Shown here in pieces: positions 47,901 to 60,493 of a stretch of 64,000 bases of DNA. Source of the DNA: Arctopsyche grandis (taxonomy: Eukaryota > Arthropoda > Insecta > Trichoptera > Hydropsychidae); NCBI RefSeq assembly GCF_051622035.1, contig NC_135364.1, positions 20,611,001 to 20,675,000 on the forward strand. The letters run 5' to 3'. Below the pieces are notes generated by a model, which saw only the letters and a list, made by a program, of their open reading frames with translations, made no database searches and had not been told where the DNA came from. Made by a program: the position numbers and the translations under genes. Every line of letters begins with the position of its first letter. Position 1 is the stretch's first letter.

Positions 47901-48144
47901 GTATATATTTGAGACAATTATTGTGGAAAAAGGCGTGCATTAGGTACTTTATCATTTAGCATTAATTCCAGATAGTGCAGTTATTGTTGCGCAAATATTG
48001 TAATTGGATTGGCTATTTAAAAACACATTTTGTAGCGTAGTTGAAAATAAATATATTCACACAAAGTATCTTATTTTAATGATTCAATTGTTTTGTTTTT
48101 TTTTTGAATAAAAAATTTCACAGTATATTTATTATATAGTGATT
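44967..48144. other. ANP32 3' UTR and intergenic region to ORC2
   Basis: AATAAA at 45307-45312 is the likely ANP32 poly(A) signal. A 211-codon antisense frame at 46319-46954 has no domain and no splice structure, and I do not treat it as a gene. An inverted pair of CGCGTTGGAAACTT-like ends spans about 46535-46655. The ORC2 poly(A) signal may be the minus-strand AATAAA at 48133-48128, only 12 bases past the stop. Confidence 0.5.
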
Positions 48145-51100
48145 TCATTCTTCATTTTGTTCGTTGAATTGTTGCAGTAGAACGTTATCAATAGGTATTA
48201 TCAAATTTTCAGTTCCGTCTACGTTCCGTTTGTTTTTCACTAGTTTATGATCCAAAAATTCAGTTAATTGTGCCCTCAATGCCAAATCGGAACTCACTAG
48301 AAAAGATTCTCTTGCCGTCCAATAAAGATCTTTGAAAGGTATACCTAATAAAAATACAACTGATTAATTAAACGATTCAAGCAAATTAAACAAAAATAAA
48401 GACAAACAAAACACATTCGATACCTTGGTAATGAGAAGTCTTTAAATTTTTCAATTGATTCTTTACGATCAACATGAATATTCCTTTGGCATTTGTAGTC
48501 AACGAATTAAAAACATTTTTCAAAGAGGACAAAGCCAATGCTCCCGATTTGTGTACCAATAATGAGTTTTCGTATGAAGTCTCCTGTCTGTATGGAAGAA
48601 GAGTAGTCGTATCCCACCAGGAAAAGTTATAATCACTCAACTTAGCATGATCCCAAACTGAAATAGATTAATACATTATTTTATTTTTACAAACATACAT
48701 CATCATATGTGCAATGACAGCAATTACCCCAAGGCTAAGCATATGGTTAGATTAAGTATTCAAACAGGACATGCAATACAATAGAGACATCTATTGATAA
48801 TCAAAAATATTTGGAAATTCATATTTACGAATAAAGCGATCGCAAACCTTTGTAACCGAACTTTTAGCTGGATTAGGTATTATTATAATATTCACTTCAA
48901 ATTTATTTTTACCATAGTGTCATTAACCCTTTGCCCATGGCAATAAATCGAGTTTTCGACCTTAAATACAGATTTTAATATTTACTCAAGTAACCAGATA
49001 TGTTAATTAACACATAAAGTATTATTTTAAACAATAAAATACATAATATATCTCGTAGTTTTGGATTAATTGTCAAATAATCATTCTTCATAATTGTATG
49101 AAGACGTGACGTCACATAAACGAGGTTTCAGTATGGTTCCACAAAAAACTAATTTTTGACTGGTATATATTCATTTTAAGCAAATTGAATAGATGGCATT
49201 CAACTCTCAGTAATATATTCAACCAATTTTGAACCTTAAAACAGTTGAAATAGGCGCATATAAGCCTCAAAATCCCGTGCAAAGTTCATAAATTCTATGG
49301 AAGACAGCCGCACTACAGACTTGTCGCCCAAAGCTTCCATAGAAGACGCCCGCGGGCAAACGGTTAATGGGATTGCCCCAAGCCGACACCTTTGTACATA
49401 TGTACTATATATAAACTTATATTACTATAAATTTGAAATTAAATTCAAATAATGGTGACTAATGAGGGTAGATGGCCAATTTAGTAGGAACTATTTCAAC
49501 AACGAAATCAGACAAATTGGTAAACTCTGAACGACCTGAAGCCACATATACAATGTCTGGGCAGCAACAGTGAACCCGGTCTCAGGTTAAAACTATAAAA
49601 AAAGCAATAAAACGAACACATGACCCCTCAATTGTTAGCATTATACGCTAAGCACGGAGCTATGTAAATGTTGCAAAAAACAATACAACAGCATTTCACT
49701 TACACAAAGGTGCGTTGATGTGATCGATGGATGCGATCAGATGAACGTTTTTGATTTTCGCTAATTTCGATACTACATGTTGCGCTTTTTGATTCCGTAA
49801 GAGTGCTCCATCCAGGTTGTGAATCAGTAAGAAGAAGTTTTCATCGGAATATTCTAGGATTTCGTTTCTAATTAGATCGACCGCTTCGTAAATGTTTGCA
49901 GGTATTGAATTCAATCCGAGTAAATCTATCGCGATTGATTCGAGGATATCTTTCAGTGTCAGGCTCGGAAAGAAGCCATTAATCACGATGCAGGGATGCG
50001 TTGACAGTTTTTTTATTTGGAATTCTTGAATAAGTTTTTCTTTAGAACCGACACCGTACAAAAGAATGTTGAAGCCTTCGCTGAGAAAATAGAGCCATTT
50101 ATCGAAGAGTTTTTTGTGATCGTCTAGCAGTTCTTGTATGGCGGACTTGTGTTCTTTTGATATACTTTGATTTTTAAGTATGTAGTGAAGCTTTTCTTCC
50201 GTCAGACGTGGGTTTTTCAGCCTCTCCAATGTGTGATTTGATGTAACAATCTACAAAAGAAATACTGCTGTATTCAATGGTATGCAATTGAGCAGTTCAA
50301 AATGAACAACAAATGTGTACTAACCTTTTTATTACCATGCATAGTAAAGTAATCATCTGATTTCATAATGAAGTTGGGATCTTTTTCACCTCTGGTTCTT
50401 AGACTGTATGACTTTGAAGGAGTTTTAACATTTACTTTCTTTTTTTTGCTTTGATTTTGTTCACTCTCTGATTGGGAGCTTTCTGAAGAGTGTACCTGAA
50501 ATTATTTACATTACAATAATACATAGTATAACTCAAAATTTTCATTCAATGAGAAGTAATGCAGATTTAGCAATAACAGGTAAGATTCAATCAACATATA
50601 TAATGAATTTGGTAGCAGCATCCCGAAATGGATACAACCACAAATGCTTACATCGTCATCTTCGCTAGCATTATCCGAGTCTGAACTCTCTTCTGATGGA
50701 CAAAATTCACTATCACTCGCTGAGAAATCGGAATTTTCACTTTCAACAGCAGCCTCCAACCCTAGTCAACAATTTTATTCACATTTTCAATATACATATA
50801 GGTGGTATTAAACAAATTTAGTATATAAAATAAAACTAACGTTGTTGTAGCTTCCTTCTTACGTTACGAGGTGTTTTCTCTTGGTTGTCGTTAAATTTGA
50901 GACTTTTCGGTGTGAAGTTTTTTGTACTGGTGTGAATTGATACTCTTTTATTGCTCTTAGGCGTGGCCGAGTTCAATACTTTGAGCGCTGACTTTGGAGT
51001 TCTGGGGCTATTGCATAGATCATTTTTCTTAGGTGTATCCAACACTGATTCGATCGCCTTTTTAAGCAAATTTTGTTTCCTATGCATCTTTTTGAAGCCG

Positions 51101-51632
51101 AATATCTTTTGACCTTCCACATCATCCTCAGTAAATAGAGCTGAAAATATAATTTTTTTAATACAATGTGTGTTTTGGAAAGGAAATGAGATTATTTATA
51201 TAACAAACCGGTGGCTTTTTCGGTGATGGCATTGTCTGAATCTTCATCATCGATGTTCGAACCAACGGTTAGTTTCTTAAGTTTGGTAGTTGCTTCTTCG
51301 GCTTCCTTGAACACGGCAGATTTACGCCTAGGACGATTGCCACGACGCGGAGTCACTGGTGTACGGTTCAATTTGTTGCTGACATCTATTACGATTTTGG
51401 GATATTCGTTAGAGACGATTTTGAATTGAGACTGGTTCTGATCGGAGCTGGAATCGGTGTCGTTGACTTGAGCGACTTTTCGTGAAGGAAGAGCATACTC
51501 TGTTGGGGGTGAAGTCAATGAGATATCTTCGATAAAGGAATCAGATTCTTTATAGCAAGGACGCGAAACAGAACGCCGTGCACGTGCCTCCATGGCGTCG
51601 CTGTCAAAGTGTTGAGAAACGCGCGCAAACAC
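48145..51632 (-). CDS. Orc2: Origin recognition complex subunit 2
   Basis: Seven minus-strand exons join in phase: 51632-51209, 51140-50841, 50761-50652, 50495-50325, 50250-49704, 48657-48424 and 48344-48145, giving 661 residues. ORC2 is part of the six-subunit complex that marks replication origins and loads MCM. The N-terminal half is low-complexity and rich in S/T-P sites (NRTPVTPRR, LDTPKK, NSPRTPKS, TPKS), as expected for CDK control. The AAA-like core starts near residue 340, with a degenerate Walker A, LLYGVGSKEK, at about 398-407. It continues with VINGFFPSLTLKDIL and LLIHNLDGALLR, then SIDHINAPLFWDHAK, which matches human SIDHLNAPLMWDHAK. The C-terminal winged helix contains SDLALRAQLTEFLDHKLV, against human SDLTLRAQLTEFRDHKLI. 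A second in-frame ATG is 13 codons downstream and could be the true start. Confidence 0.96.
49440..49610 (+). repeat. Dispersed repeat R3, copy 2
   Basis: It shares GATGGCCAATTTAGTAGGAA and TTTCAACAACGAAATCAGA with 8190-8420. It lies in ORC2 intron 5 (48658-49703), antisense to the gene. Confidence 0.35.
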
Positions 51633-51860
51633 AATAACAGTGAACGTAACAACTCAATTCACAACCATTAGTGCATTTTCTAATTTTCATTTTTTTTGTG
51701 GATTGCATGTGAATTCTGCCTGAAAAATAAAATTAGCATAAGAAATTTAAAAATAAAATCATGGGCAATTCCTGAAATTTGAAATAATTCCAAAAATTCC
51801 TATTAGGATTATGTCAAATCGATGGCACTCATACATACATATGTGGTTCGGTGATTAATA

Positions 51861-52021
51861 GTCAAATGTGAACCGGTCACAGGACAACCGGTCGCTCTAG
51901 ATCAAGAAAACTGTGATTTTAGGGTGTGACCAGTTTTCTCGTGACCAGTTTTAGTATGACGGGTGATCACGTGTGACCGATCTAGAGCGTCCGGTTGTCC
52001 TGTGACTGGTTCACATATGAC
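51861..52021. mobile_element. MITE with GTGAACCGGTCACAGGACA arms
   Basis: GTGAACCGGTCACAGGACAA and CGGTCGCTCTAGATC on the left mirror GATCTAGAGCGTCCG and TTGTCCTGTGACTGGTTCAC on the right. The centre repeats GTGACCAGTTTT in both directions. It sits inside the M1 element. Confidence 0.8.
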
Positions 52022-52040
52022 TAGTAGTCCGTTTACCACG

Positions 52041-52187
<147 letters not shown>

Positions 52188-52505
52188 ATTATTAGTCATA
52201 TTGCGATGGTCACAAAGACAATTTTTGCAATGAAAACCGCGAATGCGGAATATTTGGCACTCGAGTTTTCGTTAGTATGATAGTTATTGTTAGTATGATG
52301 GACTTTTTGGCTGCCAGATTTTCTGTTATAGAGATTTTAGTGACTTTTGGGGGAGCGCTTTGTGACCAATGATCACCGAACCATATTTTTTTAATTCAGT
52401 TGCTAGTCTGGGTATAGATATTGACCAATTGATCTATAATACATCGGCGTAAATAAGTAACAAACTAATTATTATCAGCATAAAAATGCACAGCAAGGAG
52501 TAGAG

Positions 52506-52550
52506 CAGGGACATCATTCTGACTTTTTCCAGGGGGGGGGGGGGGGGGGG
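52506..52550 (+). mobile_element. Left end of a CAGGGACRTCATT hAT-like element, with G-run
   Basis: The sequence CAGGGACATCATTCTGACTT resembles the left end of the element at 55627, and both run into G-rich sequence (here about 18 G in a row). The right end is not found. Confidence 0.45.
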
Positions 52551-52599
52551 CAAAATTTGGCTTTTTATGGAAGAAGCTTCTGATCGACATGTTTAAAAC

Positions 52600-52802
52600 G
52601 GTAAATGGATTATTCCGCAAAAAGCGATCTCGCGCAAGTCACTAAAATGTCGACCGCAGAACATCTGGTACTCAAGTTCTCGTTAGTACAATATTTTGCG
52701 TTTGTATGTTTCGATTGATGGAGTTTTTGGGTGCCAGATGTTCCGTGATCGAGATTTTAGTGATGTACACGAGATCGGTTTTTGTGAAATAATCACCGAA
52801 CC
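52600..52802. mobile_element. M1 element, intact copy with 9-bp target duplication
   Basis: GTTTAAAAC lies at 52591-52599 and again at 52803-52811. The arms carry ATTATTCCGCAAAAAGCGAT and, on the other side, GAAATAATCACCGAACC, with GTCACTAAAATGTCGACC and its mirror. The centre has TTGATGGAGTTTTTGGGTGC. A 9-bp duplication would fit a Mutator-like mover, although 8 bp cannot be excluded. Confidence 0.75.
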
Positions 52803-54935
52803 GTTTAAAACTTAGCGGATAGTCAATTTGATTAATATTTTTAGTATTTCAAATGAAATGCATTTTTTCCTGACCTGACCAAAACTAGGGGGAGGGGGGA
52901 ATGCCCTCCTCTGAGTTCCCAAATGATTAACGAATGTATTTGTAGCCTCATAATCTGAGAAAATTATTAATTCTGAGTAACATCACAACACCTGCGATTT
53001 GATGTGATTGAAATTGCTTTCAAGAGTGACAGGTGTATCAACAGGCTTGTAAAATATTGCGATAGCTTCACTTAATTCCTCTTATATAACTTATAATTGA
53101 AAATCTGCTGTTAAATCTGGAGAGCTTGTTTTATGATCTATTTTTTTATCAATAGACATCGGTTCATTTATATACAAGGCTTTTATATTAGCTTCACTTC
53201 GCCTTTTGGTCTGACACTATTTCCTACATTCTTCCGATCAGTTTGAAACTTTGCCATTTTCCGCGGTTTGGTCAATTCAATGGTGAAAAATAATCGTAAT
53301 AAACACGTTTAAGAATTCAAAAATTTAGGAGACGATGACAGCTCATGGCCAGTAGCCTTGTTTCTTTGACTTTCCGCCCCCCACTCATTTTGCCAGATTT
53401 TAATTGTTTAAACGCCTATAATTTTTCAATGAGTTCATATTTTGTAAAAATTTAAAAAATATTTATATGGGTTGACTCCTTTCGGAAAAACTAATTAAAA
53501 TCAATTGAGTAGGGTGCGATGTTCAAGTTTATTATTTTGTACATATACATACATATAGCTGTCATGTATTAATATACAAATGTTATTATTATACATATGT
53601 ATAGCTGAGAAGATTTATCGCCAATTCATTTTAAAGAATGTAATGGACGAGTATGTATATGTATAGGTATAATACTTATCTGTGTGAAAAATTTGAATAC
53701 ATGATTTATTGCCACCAATCCACTCTCTTAACGGATGAATGAGCGTAAATGCCGCAGATAAATGGAAAACTTGGATTTTTCCAATATTTTCTCTTTTGTG
53801 ACGCACGGAAAAGTATTCCAAAGATTTATTACAGTACTCCCGAAAGGTTAAACGATAGCCTGAACAAATGAGAGACGCGGTTCAGTAGTGAATTTTTATT
53901 TAGAGCGAACTAAGCGACTCCTTATCGAGGGATACTACGTACATACATACATACATATACGCACATATATATTTCCCAAGGATCCCCGACGTCACTGGAT
54001 CATCATTAAAGTTGGAGTTGTGACGTCATTCACATTGTGAGAAGCATCCAATATCCTTTTATCGGAGGTATAATTTGGTCTCTGGAATTTCTTTTGAACA
54101 AGTGACGGTAATTACAGTGTGATTTGATCTACGGGATACAGTCTGCGAGGTGCGGGCTACGGGCTACAGTCTACGGGCTATCTACGGTATAGGAGCCAAT
54201 GTACCGAGACAAAGCTGCCTGGGCAGAGCTGGCGCGCCTGCGTCCCACCACCCCCTGACCTCTCACACCACAAGATTACCTCTCATCGTTTCGTTTCTTT
54301 TCACCACTTTTTTTTGGAAGCCTGCCTGTGTTGCATGTGCATGCAAGTGCAAATTAATCTGCCGAATAGGTCGGGCAAAAAGCACATAACTCTTTCTTAA
54401 ACGTACCTACCAAAGACAAAGTGTAGAATATATACATATGTATACATACTTCTCCACTCTTTTTAAACCGAAAAAAAAATTGTAACAGTCATAAAAGCAT
54501 TAGAGAATGTTTAATGTAGGTACATACATACATATATATGTAATATCAAGTTTCTCTGATATGGTTATGGATCATTAGTCTTCCACTTGTATTGTACATA
54601 CCATACATATATGCTAAATGACTCTTAGCAACAGTAAGGTATTAATTAGTTTACGTACTTTACACGGTTAGTAGGGTATCTATTCTATCTTCTACATACC
54701 TACACATTACAATCATGAATCTTTATGGACTATCGTATTTTTTGAGTGTCAATTTGAAAGATTTTGTGATAAGTCTGTCGATTATATATAATATAAATAT
54801 AATCTTTATTTTTATATACGTGTTTTTATTTTTATATACGTTTTATTTATGAAAGTATATCTCCTCTATTCTCTCTCTCTATAAATATATTGAGAACGGC
54901 TAAGCCGATTTTTCTTTAGTTTTATATGGTATTAG

Positions 54936-55100
54936 CGGTTCCCCCCGGCTTAACTCGGTATTTTTATAATAATATAAACCGCTTAAACATGTTAAATCTA
55001 ATAGTAAACATTCAATTGTTTTTTTTCATTAAAATGAATCGAAATAAAAATTTAAACGACAGCCAATCAGAAACGAATTACACACACACACAACTTTTTT
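54936..55100 (+). repeat. Dispersed repeat R2, copy 4
   Basis: CCCCCCGGCTTAACTCGGTA, ATATAAACCGCTTAAACATG and TCTAATAGTAAACATTCAAT follow the R2 order. A short CA run comes just after. Confidence 0.5.
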
Positions 55101-55471
55101 GTTTTATATATAAGATGTAATACAATATTTTTTCTACGAAGATTTTGAGCCATATATGTATGTATGTATACTTATCATTACCGTGCGACTTCAAGAGGTA
55201 AGTAGAGTAGTGAAAAAATGCTGACGGACAAAGGCATGGAAGTGGAACGAACGTCTCCATCTTCAAAGATATTAATACATATGTACATATGTTCAGTGGC
55301 GGACTGGGACTGAAATCAGTGCATGCCAAAGGGGGCCCACCCAGGGTTAAAAAAATTTGTCCCCCCCCCATATAACAAAATTTTCTTCTTTCCACCACGC
55401 TAAAAATCAAGGGAAAAAAATAAATGAAATTTTCAAAAATGGGAATAAACAAATTTAGGTACAAGAAAAAT

Positions 55472-55552
55472 GTACATATATTTCGTTTTAACCCGTCATT
55501 GTACATATATTTCGTTTTAACCCGTCATTGTACATATATTTCGTTTTAACCC
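55472..55552. repeat. 29-bp tandem repeat, 2.8 copies
   Basis: The unit starts GTACATATATTTCGTTTTAA and ends CCCGTCATT. The first two copies are identical; the third stops at the CCC. Confidence 0.95.
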
Positions 55553-55626
55553 TTGTCCTGGGTAAATAGAATGCATCATAAAAGAATGCGGCATAAAAGC
55601 GACTTTTACTTTCGGTAGAAAACAAT

Positions 55627-56032
55627 CAGGGACGTCATTTCAGCTTTCTCTTGGGGGAGGGGGGCAGGTAAAGATTGGTCAAATTAAATTTTTTTCCACA
55701 AATCTTTACATGGTTAACATTAATCGACCATCAAACTGAGTCATCAAAAAACTATCAATTAACTTAATTTCTACCAACTGTCTTTTCACTTTATCTATGT
55801 ACATACGTATGTACGTAATAACAATAGATAAAGTTTTGTTTTGTTTTTCTTCAAAGCACATAGCAGCGATTATTTTATTAGTTACCCAAAAGTAACATGT
55901 ACATAAGAAATAAACGTAGCATTCATAGATCCATAGTATCTCATTAATCATTAAATTCATAATATTTTCTAAATTCACACTATTGCTTAATTTAGCACAT
56001 TCACACTATGGCCCCCCCAAATTACGTCCCTG
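55627..56032. mobile_element. Nested hAT-like element, 406 bp
   Basis: The ends CAGGGACGTCATTT and AAATTACGTCCCTG are inverted with one mismatch. The flanks AAAACAAT (55619-55626) and AAAAAAAT (56033-56040) match at seven of eight positions. It lies within the element at 55294-56652, so it is the younger insertion. Confidence 0.7.
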
Positions 56033-57348
56033 AAAAAAATGCATAATATTTTCAATTAATGTTAATCGAAAATCGGGATTTTGGGGAGGGGGCCCCTATC
56101 CTATATTTCTATTTACATGGATGTGTCTAGATTAGGAATAGATTTTATATTCGGAAACTGTTTAAAATTGTGTATTTAAATCTTACTATATCATCGAAGT
56201 ATAATCAAATGTTATTTTGAAAGTATGAAGTAAATTTAAATCGCTGGTTGATGATGAATCGTCTTATCAAAATTGTTTTAAGCAATTCTGTTTATATTAT
56301 TCACGAAAATTTGTTTATTCCCATTTTTATTTCAGTAGTTAGTTGTTACATAGGTATTGGTATATACATAATATTGACGTTGGAAATGGGCCCATGCAAA
56401 TGTTGAAACTTACATTCCGAGCCTAATAAAAAAAGTTAACCGATCCTTGGGCTGTTAAAGCAGGTATTAGTTGTTTGTGTGTATCGTAAGAAATTTGTTT
56501 CGTTGAAATACCCAAACTTTAGGTCCCAAAGTTGCAATATCCTATAAATAGTTAAAAAGTTATTTAATTTTACTGAGGGCCCATATTTTTTAACAGATAG
56601 TGGGGCCCACATGTCATCAGGCATGTTCGCTTGTATGGCCAGTCCGCCACTGCATATGTTATTTAGTATATATGTACCTATACAATAATTCGTCAGTCGA
56701 TGTAAACTCTATAATATCAAGTGTGTGATATATTTAATTCAATGATAATTGAAACTACTTACATATATGTATGTATAATGCGTATAGTGGCAAGTAAGTT
56801 AATAAATTAATTTATTTTACCATGAACTTAATAGGATAATAGCTGCGCGTATAATTAAATTGTAAGCATTAAAGTGTATGTTTAATTTTCAGAGAAAAGC
56901 TCGACCTAGATAAAGAGTAACCGCCTGTTGCTTTTGTGTTCACTTCTTTCACTGAATTTATCTATGTACATACTTGCGCCGAGTGTAATAAATTTTGAGC
57001 TAAAAATTTACATAATGATTGATTTTATTTCAAAGATTATAAATTTGATATATTTTTTGTGGGATTTGGAATGATCGAACCATAGCATTTCTTTGAAAAA
57101 ATATAATAATCAAAATTTGCCAGATCATTTTCAAAGTTGTTATGAAAAGTTATCAAAACTCTAATATTTTTTTTTAGATTAGAATGTAATATAAAAAGGG
57201 GTCGATAGTTATAGTTCAGGAGTTATTATAAATTTTCTATAAAAGTTTCATTTATTTTTTGCAATTTCTTATTTTGAGCAATTAATTAATCGTCCATTGA
57301 GCCAAAACACCGTCTTAATCCAAAGATTATTATTCTTTGTATATCTTA

Positions 57349-57804
57349 CAGTCCAAGTATTCACTCCGGTTCGTTTATGAACATATTGTAGTTTATTCAT
57401 ACACGAACTATTAGTTTTAGTCAAAAGCTATGTATCTTCAAATAGACTCACCAGGTGTCGTATAAAACATTTGGATGTCAAAACGACAAGTATTAAAAAG
57501 GGAAATCCAAAGGAAACCACTTTACAACGTTGTTATAATTCTCGTTTCCGCTAATATTAATAATATTAAAACCATAAACGTATGTATAAAAATATATGTA
57601 TTGCAACCATATACGTAAGTATATGTACATATGTATGTAGAGGATGGGCCAAACAATTGAGAATACTTATGAATGAACAAACAGTTTATGAATAAACAAA
57701 CTAGTTCGCCTATCAATTTGCTCATTTGTGTACACTAAAACTGGCCAGATTGTTTCGTGTATGAACAAACTATAATAGTATATTCATGATGTTAACTTGG
57801 ACTG
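57349..57804. mobile_element. Mariner/Tc1-like MITE
   Basis: The ends CAGTCCAAGT and ACTTGGACTG are perfect inverted repeats flanked by TA on each side. Weaker inverted similarity extends inward for about 70 bp (TAGTTTATTCATACACGAAC against GTTCGTGTATGAACAAACTA-like). It is 456 bp and has no transposase. Confidence 0.7.
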
Positions 57805-59149
57805 TAACATACATATTTATTTTACAATTTTGCCATAATGACATTACATAGTATATAGTTCCAATTCTTCACTATGGTTAAAAAAAAGCATACAATAATA
57901 AGAAAATACAACATAAATGAAAAAAAATAAACATGAATTTAACAAGTAACGAAATAAAAAGCGGTCATGGTGCTAGCACCAATGTAACAGAAAAATTAAC
58001 AATCATTTTCATTATGTATATTGAAATTTCAGATTATAGAGAAAGTAACAATTTTTGTAAGCAAAGCTGTTGTGCGAACAAAGGATACGAAATAAATACA
58101 AACAAAGGAATTGCAAGCAAAGAATCAGAAAGAACATGTATTATATTATATGTATATGTATGTATATATGTACATATATAAATTGAAGTATCGTCCCGAC
58201 TGTCTGTCAGTTATCTACTGATCGTCTAACAAATTGACGATCCTCTGTACTAAAGGTAAAGCATTACCATATACGCTTATCAATATTTGAGCATATTGTG
58301 AAATCTTTTGCAAAAACCAGAAATATGGAGTCGTTAAGACTCCGACTCTTTATTATCAGCGTACACTATTCAATAAAAAGTTGATAAATTGTTGAGACTA
58401 TAAACGCGCAATAGTCTTCGTTGATTGTTAACCATCTACATACATACCGCAGAATTTACTTTAGAGTTATGAATTTTCCTGAACTCACTTTATCTATTAG
58501 TTCAAGGTGTTTTTGGATTTACTTTATTTATTCCTATTAGAATAATAAAAACTCTATTTTTTTCATAAACGAATGAACAATTTAATTCGGAGTTATTGGA
58601 TCCTTTCGTCCCGTTAAAACGTAGAATTACGTTCGCGTAAGCTTAGGTTTTTTTTATAAAAAGATTGATCTCGTAAATCGATTAGAACGATCACAGGAAA
58701 GCTCTATGTTCTAAAACTTAGCTATTAAAAAAATACATAGCTATTAAGAACATATATTGAAACGCTACTTGAAAAATCACACCACACTTCAACTGAAAAA
58801 ATTTCAGATCTGAAGTGAATCAAAATTAGTACTACACATGACCCAACTTAAGTATTTCTTAAGTTGGTGATAATATTAAGGACTTATTTAAATATTATCA
58901 CCATTTTCATGTACATTTTATTAGATATGCTTTCCGCACAACTTTGACGCAATACTGGCTGCAACTCACCAAGAAAATCAAATATTATTATTAAAAAGCG
59001 TCATTCTTGCTCAATTCAATCATCCAATTACACTGAGCAACACAAAAAATACCAAAGTGGAAACTCATCAATCATTACTTAGTTTGACATCCTAAATTCG
59101 AATATGACACTGATTTTTGTTAGCTTTCTCTCGTTTAAGATATGAGCAT

Positions 59150-59760
59150 TTAAAAAAATAGAAAATTTTTATAGATTTTTGACTTTTGCAGTCTTTAATT
59201 TAACATCTATTACTTTTTTGCCGTAATATTATGAGCTAATATTATCACGTTTATAATGGTTTTTTATATCAATAGTTTTCGTTTTATCAAAACGTACTAA
59301 TTCGAGCGGTAAATGTTTTAAATTGAGTTTAAAAATGCACCAAAATGGTTGATGCAAGAGCAAGATGAAGAATAGAGAGCGCATTACTCCATCTAAAACG
59401 TTCACGCTCGCTCACTCTCACTTACAAGGGATGAGCGTGAGTCTAGAACATTTCATATTGTAATTTAAAATCATTTACCACTCGAATTAGTATGTTTAGA
59501 GAAAATAAAAAATATATTGAGATTGAAACCCAACCCTTATAAACGTGGTAAAGTTGAAAATTAGCTAAATAAAAATACATTCGTTTTTAAATGTTTTTGG
59601 TTTTTAAAATTCGCTAGATAATTAATTATAAGTATTTTGAAGCAATAAAAAAAAATACTATTGATTTCAATACCCATTTTTGGCACAGCAATACTAGATT
59701 TTGAATTAAAGATTGCAAAAACCAAAAATCTGTAAAAATTGCACATATTTTTAACCACTC
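59150..59760. mobile_element. Nested inverted-repeat complex
   Basis: Two inverted pairs are visible: an outer pair, ATTTTTATAGATTTTTGACT near 59165 with its mirror near 59730, and an inner pair, TACTAATTCGAGCGGTAAAT near 59296 with ATTTACCACTCGAATTAGTA near 59472. They suggest one MITE inside another. The exact ends are uncertain. Confidence 0.5.
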
Positions 59761-59801
59761 AATCGCCACGCGTTTTTAGAAACCAATTAGATTATTTTAT
59801 G

Positions 59802-60273
59802 GGTGCTACTTTAGTATGCGGTCTACCTACACGTTATTACTTTAATATACAGTCTCACTCTCTCAGTTCTCGCGTGTGAAACTGAGACTGAATAATACCG
59901 ACTCTAACAATCTAATCTTAAATGAATAGGGCCAACCTTAACTTAACGTAACCTATCCTGACCCTTAAATAAGTAGGTGTTGGCTGCTAAGATATATTTT
60001 TTTAAAGTTTTAATTATAAATATTTTCACAAAAAAACACCTATTTATTTAAGGGTCAGGATAGGTTGCGTTAAGTTAAGGTTGGCCCTATTAATTTAAGA
60101 TTTGGTTAAGTGATATGTATCTTCTGACGATATTTTGATAGAAATGCTTCGACAACATTATGGGGTGGCAGACAAAAACAAAAATTATAATAAACATTTC
60201 GTTGCTACGATTCAAATTCAAAGTAAGATCGCATGCTAAGGTACATATACCGCATAAATACTAAAGTAGCACC
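59802..60273. mobile_element. MITE with perfect 8-bp target duplication
   Basis: GGTGCTACTTTAGTA at the left end mirrors TACTAAAGTAGCACC at the right. ATTTTATG flanks it at 59794-59801 and 60274-60281. An inner inverted repeat (AGGGCCAACCTTAACTTAAC, with its mirror near 60070-60095) makes a large hairpin. The 8-bp duplication suggests a hAT-type mover. Confidence 0.85.
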
Positions 60274-60493
60274 ATTTTATGTTTGTATTTAGTGCCAACC
60301 CTTGACACTATCTCTTGAATATATAACAAACTAAGGAAAAATACAGACTTTTTCAATTTCATTAGTACCACAGGATATTTTTAGATGTCACTGTGAAGTA
60401 ACCAAAATTAATTTCGAATCATAGTCTTAAACACGAAAGAGCGCGCACTGGTGCGCTTATGGCGATTAAGTGGTTAAGCGCTCATATCTCTTA

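Larger units (their letters stand above)
55294..56652. mobile_element. hAT-like non-autonomous element, 1.36 kb
   Basis: The ends CAGTGGCGGACTGG and CCAGTCCGCCACTG are perfect inverted repeats. CATATGTT lies at 55286-55293 and again at 56653-56660, a perfect 8-bp target duplication. No transposase is encoded. It holds a 29-bp tandem repeat (55472-55552) and a second hAT-like element (55627-56032). Confidence 0.9.
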
